DNA of 30,813 nt from Caulochytrium protostelioides (taxonomy: Eukaryota > Chytridiomycota > Caulochytriomycetes > Caulochytriales > Caulochytriaceae), in NCBI GenBank assembly GCA_003615045.1, contig ML014316.1, forward strand, positions 1 through 30,813. Reading direction: 5' to 3'. Below the pieces are notes generated by a model. That model did no database searches and was not told where the DNA came from. It saw nothing but the letters and a program-made list of their open reading frames with translations. A program made the translations under genes and the position numbers. This document shows positions 18,158-26,359 of the stretch, in pieces. Numbering within the stretch: position 1 is the stretch's first letter; each line of letters starts with the position of its first letter.

Positions 18158-21100
18158 TCAGCCCGCGGGTGGGTCGAGCAGACGGGACAGCACGAGCGTG
18201 ACATGGCGTTTGGTGACGACAGCGGCGCAGTCTGGTCCGTCCGCCGCCGCGGGCGCCGGCGCCGTCAAGGCGAGGGCTTCCAGCGCTGCGTCCAGGATAC
18301 ATCGGCGGCACCCGTCGACGCATGGACACGCGGCGACCAGCCGGCACGCGCGCTGCAGTAGCCGCCGCGCCGTCAAGAAGCTGTACTGCGCGACGCCGAG
18401 GGTGCCGAGGCTCGCCGGCGCCGGCGCCGGATCGCGCGTGGCCGCCGCACCGCTGCCGGATCTCGGCACCGAGGTCGAGCGCGATCCCGCATGCAGCGAC
18501 CCCAGGGACGGCACCGACGGCCGCGGGACAAACGGCGACGGCGCGACGGCGCTGGCCGTGACGGCGGACGGCCGTTCCGCCGCCGCTGCGAGGTCTGCCG
18601 CCGCTGCCGCTGCGACGCCGCTGTCGCTGTCTAGAGGCGTCGTGTCAAAGAGCAGCAGCCGCGGCGGGCGCGGGTGGCGCGCCTCGGTCTGGCGGCGGGC
18701 GTGCTCGAAGCCGGCGCGGGAGGCGTCGACGCGGGGCGGAAGCGCGCGGCACAGCGCGTTAGCAGCGCCGCGGAGCGTCGGCTCGAGGTCGCCACCGTCG
18801 TGCTGCACGGCGGCGACGACGGCCGGCGGGACATCGATCCACATGCCGTGCACGCGCGTCCGGATCGGCGGGCCTGGCGACTGGTCGACCGTCTCCATCA
18901 GGTAGCCGCTGCGCAGGTGCAGCTTGTAGTAGCCAGACCGGTGGTCGGTGACCTGGAGGATGCCGTAGTGGGCATACGTCGCGGCGGTCGCTGACGATAC
19001 CGCCGTTGGCGATGCCGGGGTCGCCGTTCGCGTCAGCGGCACCGAGGCCTTGGTTTCGAGGAGATGGACCTCGGTCGCATGGCGCGGCGACGTCCAGTAG
19101 TCCACGACGACGGGCCGCGCCGTCGCGACGCGAGCGTCGGGCTCGACGCGCAAGATGAGGTACTGGCGGCCCTGGTGGGGCATGACGCTGCCTTCGTAGA
19201 GCACCGACGGCGCGCGGGCGCGCTCGATGGCTTCGATCGTCTCGCCCGTAGTCACGTCGACAACGTCGTAGCAGACCGCATCGATGTGGCGGAGCGTCGT
19301 CCAGCGCTGCGGACGGCCCGCGAACCGCGCTGCGGGCACGTGGTGCCGATGGACGGGATCGTAACGGAGGTACGCGTCCATCAAGGCGCGGACGTCGTCC
19401 ACGGGCGGTAGGCGGTGGCCCAGCGCGGCGTGCTCTGACACGCCCATCTGCTGCCTGAGCTGCTGTTGATGACGACGCGTCGCTGGGTGACGGTTGGGCG
19501 GATCGTGATGGCCTTGATGATTGCGTGGCTTGGTGGGCGACGTTTCAGGCTCGCTCTCGCTCTCGCTCTCGCGCTCGCTCTCGCTCTTGCTCTCGCCATC
19601 ACGACCGCTGTCGCTGTCGCTATCGGTCGCGTCATCCACGACATGGGTAAACAGACGGCGGTCGAGCGGGTCGTCGAGATCGATGGGCTGCTCGGCGGCC
19701 GCACACTGGAGATGGATCTCGAGAATCGACGTGTTGCCCAGATCGATGACCGGGCTCGCGAGGAGCCCGTCAAAGAGGCGCTGCGGGTGCTGCGCGACCG
19801 CCTGGTCGCGGCCGTCGTGGCCCTGCAGCACGAGGATCGAGGCCGCGGCGCTGTCGCGCCGGCCTGCGCGGCCCGCCTGCTGCCGGTAGCTGGCGACCGT
19901 ATGCGGGAACCCCACGTGCAGCACGCAGTCGAGCACGCCGATGTCGATGCCGAGCTCGAGCGCGTTCGTTGCCACAACGCCCAGCACGGCGCCCGTGAAC
20001 AGCTGCTGCTCCAGCTGCCGCCGCTCGGCCGCCGTATACCCGCCGCGGTAGCTGACGAGCTGCCGGCACAGGTCTCTCGCGTCGTGGCGGCGGTGTGGCT
20101 GCGAGGCCGCGGTCGCCGTGACGGCGCGGCGCTGCAGGACGCGGCAGAGGTCGTGGGCCCGCTTCAGGACGAGCTCACAGGTCAGCCGCACTTTGGCAAA
20201 GCAGATCGTGCGGATGCCACGGAGCGCCATGTAGACGAGCAAGCGTGCCGCCTCGTCGACGGCGCTCACGCGGCCGCGCGACGGCTGCGCCGCGTCGCGC
20301 CACGGCGGATTCCAGACCGCATGCAGTCGCGGCCCCACCGGCGCGCCGCTCGCCGCGGCGACATGGATCCTGTGCCGCGGCAGGCCCGCCAGGTGGCGTA
20401 GCGGCGCCGTTGGGTGCCGCAGCGTCGCGGAGCACGCGATAAACTGCACCCGGTCGTTGCCGTAGTGCGCACAGAGCCGACGCAGGCGCCGCAGCACGAG
20501 TGCCACGTGCGCGCCGAAGGCGTGCGTGTACGCGTGAACCTCGTCGACCACCACGTACCGCAGGTGGCGCAGCCACGCGGCCCAGCCGGCGTGGCTCGGC
20601 AGGATCGCGGCATGCAGCATATCGGGGTTCGTGAACAGCACCTGGGCCGCGTCCCGCAGTGCGGTGCGGACGCCCGGCGCGCGGGACACGTCGCCGTCGT
20701 AGATCGCGGCCCGCAACCCCTGCCAGTGCGCAGGCCGCAGCGTCGTGAGCGCCTCGACCAGCGTCATGAAACTCCGACGCTGGTCCTGCGCCAGCGCCTT
20801 CGTCGGGAAAATCAGCATTGCACGGCTCGCGGCATCCTCGCCCAGCGCTTCGAGGATCGGCACCTGGTACACGAGCGACTTGCCAGAGGCCGTCGGCGTA
20901 CTGACGACCACGTGCTGGCCGTCGTGCAAGGCGTCCATGACGTCGGCCTGGTGCGTGTACAGCTGGGTGATGCCCAGCATGGCGAGCGCGGCCTCGACGT
21001 CGGCCGACAGTGCGTGCCGTGGTTTGGCGTAGCGCGCCGGCTGCGGTCGCGCGGCGTGCGTCCCGTCAGGCACGATCTGCCCCCGGTAGAAGGGTTCGTC

Positions 21101-22516
21101 CGCGAGGCCGTTCATGGCTGCGACCACCGGCGGCGGCATGGCCCCGTCTGGCGGCAGCGGCGCTGCCACGGGCACCGGGGCCGCGTCACCACGCAGCCAC
21201 GCATCGAGCGTCTGCTGCGAAAAGGTCTGTGGCGGCATCCCGTCGGCGTCCAGCGCGAGCGCCGATGCGCCACCAAGCGTCGCGGCGGACGGGTGTGGCG
21301 GCAGCGCGCTCGTGCGGCACAGCGCGTCCCAGCCGGGGGCCTTGGCGTCCGCCGCCGGGATTGGCTTCGAATCGGCTTCGGATCGGCTCGCATGCCGCTC
21401 ATACCACGCGCAGACGGCCTGCTGAAACGCCGTGTTCCGCGCCTCGATCCGGCGCGCAGCGTCTTCCGCCTGGGCGGCGGGCGACGTCGCCGTCGCCGGC
21501 AGCCGCCTCCGCGGCGGCGGCGGCGCAGCCGCCTGCGGCAGATCGACCACGAGCACGTAGTCGTCGGCGTCGTGGTCCAGCGCCGGATCGGCGTGCTCGC
21601 GGGCGCCGCTATCCAAGAGCACGCCGACCGGCGCCCACGTCAGCGTCAGCCCCGGCACGAGGGTGCTCATGCGCGCGACGTCGACGGCCCGCAGGACCGG
21701 CGCGGCGTCGTCCTCGTCGCCGGTCGCGCCGCCGTCCGATCGCGGCCGCAGCATCGCGCCCACGGCGGTCTGTAGCACGGGCAATGTCGGGACGACGTGC
21801 CGGCGCGCGGTAAGAAACGTCCAGATGGTGCTGAGCGCGGTGAACACCCGGACCAGCCGCTGGTACGGGGGCGGCAGCCGCGCCAGCGGCGCGCCAGCAG
21901 ACGGCGACGCCGGCGGTGCGGCGGACCCGGCGGCGGCCCCGTGGATGCTCCCGTCGCGCGGCGCTCCGGTCTCGTCGTCCGCATCAGCCTCCGTGGTCTC
22001 ATCGGCGGCGGCGCCCACCGACGCCGCGGACCGACGCGGTCCGGACGCGCGAGCCGCGCGAGCCATCGTCGGCGTGGTGCCGACCATGCCGCGCGACAGC
22101 GAGCGTCCGCGTCCGCGACGGTGGCTGCGACGGGTGCTGTCGGGCTGTGCGTCGCGCCGCGGCGTCGGAGGGTCGGACGCGGGGTGTAACGCCGCCGCGC
22201 TGCGCGGTGGGCCCGCCTCCTCGGGGCCGAGCTCGACGGGGGTCGCCGACGGCGAAGGCGACGGCGACGGCGACGGCGACCGGACGGTGGGTTTGGTCCG
22301 CTTCGGAGTCCGCAGCGTGGCAGTTGCCCGCGCGCGTCGGGACCGCTTGCCGATCGGAATCTGGAAGCCCGGAGGGGTGGCCGACGCCGCGGGTGCCGCC
22401 GACGGCGTCGACGGCACCGGCGCCGAGACCAAAGCCGCGGCCGACGCCGCGGCCGACGCCGAGACCACCACCGGCGATGCTGTGGGCGCCACGTCGGCGT
22501 GCAGAGCCGAGGTCAT
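18158..22516 (-). CDS. HRQ1: HRQ1-type RecQ4-family DNA helicase
   Basis: HRQ1 is a 3'-5' superfamily 2 DNA helicase of fungi and plants, related to bacterial MrfA and grouped with RecQ4, acting in crosslink repair and telomere maintenance. Using the start at 22516 (subtract 60 from these numbers, which count from an upstream in-frame ATG at 22696): an HRQ1-type N-terminal segment at 278-312 (STIWTFLTARRHVVPT), Q-like motif LYTHQADV 579-586, and Walker A STPTASGKS 599-607. Next come DEVH 718-721, SAT 756-758, NALELGIDIG 911-920 and motif VI QQAGRAGR 939-946. A C-terminal MZB/DUF1998-type zinc site has Cys 1457, 1459, 1463 and 1466. Every catalytic motif is intact. A Ser/Glu/Asp-rich insert (about 1022-1085) interrupts the region after motif VI. 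The N-terminal 270 residues are disordered. Which of the two starts is used is uncertain. Confidence 0.92.
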   Translation of the reverse strand: MTSALHADVAPTASPVVVSASAAASAAALVSAPVPSTPSAAPAASATPPGFQIPIGKRSRRARATATLRTPKRTKPTVRSPSPSPSPSPSATPVELGPEEAGPPRSAAALHPASDPPTPRRDAQPDSTRRSHRRGRGRSLSRGMVGTTPTMARAARASGPRRSAASVGAAADETTEADADDETGAPRDGSIHGAAAGSAAPPASPSAGAPLARLPPPYQRLVRVFTALSTIWTFLTARRHVVPTLPVLQTAVGAMLRPRSDGGATGDEDDAAPVLRAVDVARMSTLVPGLTLTWAPVGVLLDSGAREHADPALDHDADDYVLVVDLPQAAAPPPPRRRLPATATSPAAQAEDAARRIEARNTAFQQAVCAWYERHASRSEADSKPIPAADAKAPGWDALCRTSALPPHPSAATLGGASALALDADGMPPQTFSQQTLDAWLRGDAAPVPVAAPLPPDGAMPPPVVAAMNGLADEPFYRGQIVPDGTHAARPQPARYAKPRHALSADVEAALAMLGITQLYTHQADVMDALHDGQHVVVSTPTASGKSLVYQVPILEALGEDAASRAMLIFPTKALAQDQRRSFMTLVEALTTLRPAHWQGLRAAIYDGDVSRAPGVRTALRDAAQVLFTNPDMLHAAILPSHAGWAAWLRHLRYVVVDEVHAYTHAFGAHVALVLRRLRRLCAHYGNDRVQFIACSATLRHPTAPLRHLAGLPRHRIHVAAASGAPVGPRLHAVWNPPWRDAAQPSRGRVSAVDEAARLLVYMALRGIRTICFAKVRLTCELVLKRAHDLCRVLQRRAVTATAASQPHRRHDARDLCRQLVSYRGGYTAAERRQLEQQLFTGAVLGVVATNALELGIDIGVLDCVLHVGFPHTVASYRQQAGRAGRRDSAAASILVLQGHDGRDQAVAQHPQRLFDGLLASPVIDLGNTSILEIHLQCAAAEQPIDLDDPLDRRLFTHVVDDATDSDSDSGRDGESKSESERESESESEPETSPTKPRNHQGHHDPPNRHPATRRHQQQLRQQMGVSEHAALGHRLPPVDDVRALMDAYLRYDPVHRHHVPAARFAGRPQRWTTLRHIDAVCYDVVDVTTGETIEAIERARAPSVLYEGSVMPHQGRQYLILRVEPDARVATARPVVVDYWTSPRHATEVHLLETKASVPLTRTATPASPTAVSSATAATYAHYGILQVTDHRSGYYKLHLRSGYLMETVDQSPGPPIRTRVHGMWIDVPPAVVAAVQHDGGDLEPTLRGAANALCRALPPRVDASRAGFEHARRQTEARHPRPPRLLLFDTTPLDSDSGVAAAAAADLAAAAERPSAVTASAVAPSPFVPRPSVPSLGSLHAGSRSTSVPRSGSGAAATRDPAPAPASLGTLGVAQYSFLTARRLLQRACRLVAACPCVDGCRRCILDAALEALALTAPAPAAADGPDCAAVVTKRHVTLVLSRLLDPPAG
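19548..19602. repeat. CGCTCT hexamer-rich tract
   Basis: Degenerate (GCTCTC)n units encode an alternating Ser-Glu tract inserted in HRQ1 after helicase motif VI. Confidence 0.8.
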
Positions 22517-22930
22517 CCTGACGGTTGCGGAAGGAGTGGCCTGCGCCACCGACGATGGATCGTCGCGTGCGAACGTCTCGCCGCGTGATAGCCGCCGCAC
22601 GTGGCAACAGACCCGTATCGCCGTCCATTGGCCTCGATGTTCTCGCTGGCCGTGACGACGGACCGCTGATGGGCCCATCAGCCGTGGGGACAGCATGGCC
22701 GTCGGTCATCAGTAGCCGGCCGAGCGGAGATCGTATGTGGTTGGCCTGTGACGCCCCCCTGGCGCACCCCTGGCGCCCACCGCGCCCACCGGGGGTATCG
22801 GAGGGCTTGCGCCACCTCGCGCACGCCGAGGGCCGTCGTGGTGTTTCCATCATCAAAATAACAAGCGCCGAGTCGCCCCCAAATCCATCAATTGCATTTA
22901 CAGACGCCGGCCCGAGGGAGACGCCTTGGC

Positions 22931-25642
22931 TCAGACGCCGAGGGGACTGCCGCCCATCGGCCGCGTCAGCACGACCATGTACGACTGGACCTGGATCTCG
23001 GGCGATTTCCACGCGGCGCGGTAGGCGTCCCAGCCGGGCGGCATGCCGCCGGGCGCAGCCACGAGAAGCGGCGCGAGCCGTCCGGGCGCCGTCACGACGC
23101 CGAACTCCAGCACGTTCGTGCCGTCCGCGAGCAGCACGGCGCCAAAGTCCCGCGATTCCGTCTGCGCCACGGGCGACGCCGGCAGCGGACGGCCGTTGTG
23201 GGCCGCGCAGATCTGCAGATGCCGTGGCACCGGCTTGCTGGCCGCCGCCGCCGCCGCCGCCGCTGATGCAGCGGCGTCGGCCGCCCCCGGAGACGCGGCC
23301 GAGCCTTCGGAGGGAACGGCGGATGGAGGCGACGATGCCGACGCCTGTGCCGGTGCCGGTGCCGACGCCGCAGTAGGGGCCCGCCCCTGCAAGGCGAGCG
23401 AGGACGCCGCGGGCTGCGGCGCCGGCCGCGGCACGACGCGAATATTGATGCTGCGCACGCGCGCATCGACCTGGAGCGCATGCACCGGTACGTCCGTCGG
23501 CAGCACGAGCGACAGCAGCTTGTCGTTGCTCACGAGCCCGATGTTCGCGAGCAGCGGCGGCTGTGGCGCGGGCTCCGGAGGGCGCAGCATCACGTCGCCC
23601 GCGGCCTCGCGTAGCGCCCGCGGCAGCGCCGCGTTCAGCGGCGGGTCCGGGTTGCCCGGGAACGGCACGCCGTTCAGCACCGTCGCGAGCGGCGGCACGT
23701 AGTACTGCTGCGCCGGTGGCCGCATCAGCGGCAGCGTGCCAGGCGGCAGCAGCGGCACCGGCGGCGCGCTCATCGTCGAGTTTGCCGGCAGCATCGGCAC
23801 CGGGATCGGTCCGGGGCCCAGCGACGACCCGCGCGGCGCCGGCATGCTCCGCAGAATCGGCATGAACAGCGGCGCCGGCGCCGGCGCCGGCGGCGGCGGG
23901 CTCGGCGCGTGCGGCGCCGACGGCAGCGACGGGGGCGGCGGCGCCTGCGCCTGCGCCGCGAGGATGCGTGGGCTCGCGCGGAGGCCCGTCGGCGCGCCTG
24001 CGCCCGCGGCGCCGGCCAGCGGGGCCACCGGCGGCCGCTCGGCGGACGCCGGCGACGGCTGGCGGTGCACGGGCGTAGGGAACGCGGGTGTCGGTCGCGC
24101 ATTGAATGCGGCCTGGGCGGCGACAGCGGCGAGGCGGCGTGGCGAGGCGGCGGCCGACGGCACGGGCGACCCCGCGGCCGTGGAGGCCGCCGTCGTGGTC
24201 GTGGCCGTGGCCGTGGCCGCCGTGCCGGCGCCGGCGCCGCCGCCACGACGGCGCTTCGCGGCGGGCCCACGGTCGGCCTCGGTCTTCATGAGAATGGTCG
24301 TGGAGGCGCTGATGGGCACGTACGGCGGAATCAGGATGCCTTGCCACTTCGGGTCGTCCTGGTCCGGCACGAGCTCGATGGGCTTCTGGCCGGCGGAGTT
24401 GACGGCGTCTGGATCGGCGCGGGCGCCGTCGGGCGTGTCGTGGATGAGGTAGGAGCAGATGTCCGGGTGGTCGCCGTATGCGGCCCAGTGGAGGGCGCGC
24501 GACGCGTACCACTGGTCGGGCTCGTCGACGCGCGCCGGCGCAGGCGCGACGCCGTCCACGAGCGTGCGCACGATCGGCAGCGCGCCGTAGAAGCACGCCG
24601 CGTGCAGCGGCAGCCACTTAAAGCGCTCGCGGACGCCCTCGATGGTCGTCTCGAGGAAACATGTGTTTAGCTGCCCCGCATAGCGCGGCAGCAGCTGCTC
24701 GAACGTGGCCACGTCGTGGTGCTGGATCGCCAGAAAGAAGGCTTTGAGCTCGCGCCGCGCCGCCGCCGCCGACGCGGGGCCCGGCGGCCCCGCAGGCGTG
24801 GTGGCCGCGGCCGCGGCCGTAGCTGACGAGCCCCCTGGCGGTGGCGGTGGCGGTGGCGACGCTTTTTGCAGAAGCCGCGGCGTTGTCGCACGTGGTGGTG
24901 GCGGCGGCGACGGCGACGGCAAGGCCAGCACAGCGGCAGGCATGGCGGTTGCCGTCGCTATAGGAGCGGCGGGCGAGGCGGTCCGGGAAGGCGTCGCCGC
25001 CGCGGCCGCCGCCACGGCATCATCTGCAGTCTCCCCGGCCATGGCGAATGCGGTCGGATCCGAAAAGTACGCACGGAGGCAGGCGTCAAAGGAGGCTTCG
25101 AGGCGTCCCGCGTCGTCCCAGACGGCCGAGCCTTCTTGGTTGTAGGTGCGGGCGTTGGCGACCATCTGCGCGACATCGGCCTGCAGCCCGCGTAGGCCCG
25201 CGTAGCCGCCCTCGCCGGCGGCGTCGCTAGCGGCGATGCGCGCCGTCATCTCGGCGAGACTCACCGGATGCCGGATGATCTCGTAGTAGTCCGGATACAT
25301 CGCGGGGTCCGGCAGCTCGCGGAAGAGTGCCGTGGGGTCGTAGCGGCCCCGCCCACGTCCGCGGATGAGCGCTTTCGTATTGAACGCGCGATCGAACAGC
25401 GTCTCGAGCGCGCGCCGGCGCTGCGGGCCGGTAAGGTGGCGCAGCGGGTCGCGCGCCGCGGCGGCGGCGGCCACGGCGGGATCGGCCGCGTGGGTGGCCG
25501 TGGGCGACGGCGCAAGACTCAGGGTCGACGCCAGCGGCGACGCCGTCGCGCTGAGCGGCCGTCGCTTGATGGAGATCTTGATGGGTTTGAGCTCGGCCGG
25601 GGTCGGCGACGCGCCGGATGGCGGCTCCCCTGCGGCAGGCAT
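22931..25642 (-). CDS. bromodomain-ankyrin chromatin protein (RSC4-like)
   Basis: A protein of 903 residues. Residues about 72-193 form a bromodomain: PDYYEIIRHPVSL (117-129) is the ZA-loop signature and NARTYN ends in Asn168, the acetyl-lysine-binding position. After a Pro/Ala linker, residues about 297-428 form ankyrin repeats (LPLHAACFYGALPIVRTLV 344-362; ALHWAAYGDHPDICSYLI 383-400). A basic stretch follows, then long Pro/Ala linkers. The last 230 residues or so form a beta-rich domain (SNDKLLSLVLPTDVPVHALQ ... NVLEFGVVTAP) that I cannot name. The combination suggests a subunit of an RSC/SWI-SNF-type remodeller that reads acetylated histones; the assignment to RSC4 specifically is inference. 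It is probably nuclear. It lies 234 bp (from 22696) to 414 bp (from 22516) upstream of HRQ1 on the same strand. A (GGC)9 tract touches its start codon. Confidence 0.8.
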   Translation of the reverse strand: MPAAGEPPSGASPTPAELKPIKISIKRRPLSATASPLASTLSLAPSPTATHAADPAVAAAAAARDPLRHLTGPQRRRALETLFDRAFNTKALIRGRGRGRYDPTALFRELPDPAMYPDYYEIIRHPVSLAEMTARIAASDAAGEGGYAGLRGLQADVAQMVANARTYNQEGSAVWDDAGRLEASFDACLRAYFSDPTAFAMAGETADDAVAAAAAATPSRTASPAAPIATATAMPAAVLALPSPSPPPPPRATTPRLLQKASPPPPPPPGGSSATAAAAATTPAGPPGPASAAAARRELKAFFLAIQHHDVATFEQLLPRYAGQLNTCFLETTIEGVRERFKWLPLHAACFYGALPIVRTLVDGVAPAPARVDEPDQWYASRALHWAAYGDHPDICSYLIHDTPDGARADPDAVNSAGQKPIELVPDQDDPKWQGILIPPYVPISASTTILMKTEADRGPAAKRRRGGGAGAGTAATATATTTTAASTAAGSPVPSAAASPRRLAAVAAQAAFNARPTPAFPTPVHRQPSPASAERPPVAPLAGAAGAGAPTGLRASPRILAAQAQAPPPPSLPSAPHAPSPPPPAPAPAPLFMPILRSMPAPRGSSLGPGPIPVPMLPANSTMSAPPVPLLPPGTLPLMRPPAQQYYVPPLATVLNGVPFPGNPDPPLNAALPRALREAAGDVMLRPPEPAPQPPLLANIGLVSNDKLLSLVLPTDVPVHALQVDARVRSINIRVVPRPAPQPAASSLALQGRAPTAASAPAPAQASASSPPSAVPSEGSAASPGAADAAASAAAAAAAASKPVPRHLQICAAHNGRPLPASPVAQTESRDFGAVLLADGTNVLEFGVVTAPGRLAPLLVAAPGGMPPGWDAYRAAWKSPEIQVQSYMVVLTRPMGGSPLGV

Positions 25643-25669
25643 GGCGGCGGCGGCGGCGGCGGCGGCGGC
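25643..25669. repeat. (GGC)9 repeat abutting a start codon
   Basis: Nine perfect GGC units lie directly upstream of the bromodomain gene ATG, in what would be the 5' UTR (GCC on the sense strand). Such a GC-rich repeat could affect leader structure. Confidence 0.9.
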
Positions 25670-26343
25670 AGGCGGCAGGCGGCAAGCCGTCGTCAGCAGC
25701 AGGCAGGCAGCTGCAGGGGCAACGATCAGGTGGCCCGGACAGACAAGAGAGGCGCAGGCAGCAGCGGCCGAACGCAGTCAGCGGCGGCGTCAGCGATGGC
25801 GGCGTCGGCGATGGCGATGACACCAGTGGCGGCGGCGGCCTCCGGCTGGGCCTCGGGCGGCGGCAGCTGCAGCAACGTGCACCCACGGGCTTCCGATCGG
25901 AACGGGCAGGTCCTACGCGTCGCGCCGCTCACGGGGAAGGACACTCTTGTGCGGCGCAAGGACGCGCCACCGACGGTCGCGTCGCCGACGCGTCGTCGCG
26001 GCGTCGAACGGCCGTCCTCTTCGCCGCTCTTGCTGCGCACGCCGCTTTCGCCGCCGCTGCCGCTGCTGCTGCCGCCACCGTTCCTGCGGTGAAGCGCAGC
26101 CGGGGGCTTGGACGGGTCTGGGGTGTTTGCGCCTTTCCCATACGGCGGACGCCGAGGCGCGTGGCTTGGATAGGGCAGAGGCAGGGACGCGAGAGACAGA
26201 CCGACAACGATCGTTGCGAGCCATAGGGAAGGGATACATGGATTCGATAATTTTCTTAGTCAACGGAGCGTGAGAGATCGGCAGGAGTTGGCGGGGGACG
26301 ATCACGGCGCTGGATGGACGGTTTGCGCGTTGTCGGAAGCTGC

Positions 26344-26359
26344 CCGGGCCCGGGCCCGG
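26344..26359. repeat. 16-bp perfect GC palindrome after TrpRS stop
   Basis: CCGGGCCCGGGCCCGG is its own reverse complement and lies immediately 3' of the TrpRS TAA (26362-26360). It may fold in the mRNA 3' end; no terminator function can be claimed. Confidence 0.7.

Larger units (their letters stand above)
25643..26359. other. intergenic region between TrpRS stop and bromodomain gene start
   Basis: 717 bases between two minus-strand genes, expected to hold the bromodomain gene promoter and leader and the TrpRS 3' UTR. Plus-strand frames here are antisense, low-complexity Arg/Ala runs. It begins with a (GGC)9 tract (25643-25669), which would be a GCC-rich leader immediately before the bromodomain ATG. 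Confidence 0.5.

Noticed and set aside
17166-18347. 393-codon minus-strand frame between the CBS-like gene and HRQ1
   Set aside because: Overlaps the C-terminal coding end of HRQ1; its composition looks random and no family is recognised.
21999-24617. 872-codon minus-strand open frame
   Set aside because: It overlaps HRQ1 and the bromodomain gene in another frame and is a run of Arg/Ala/Gly with no domain.
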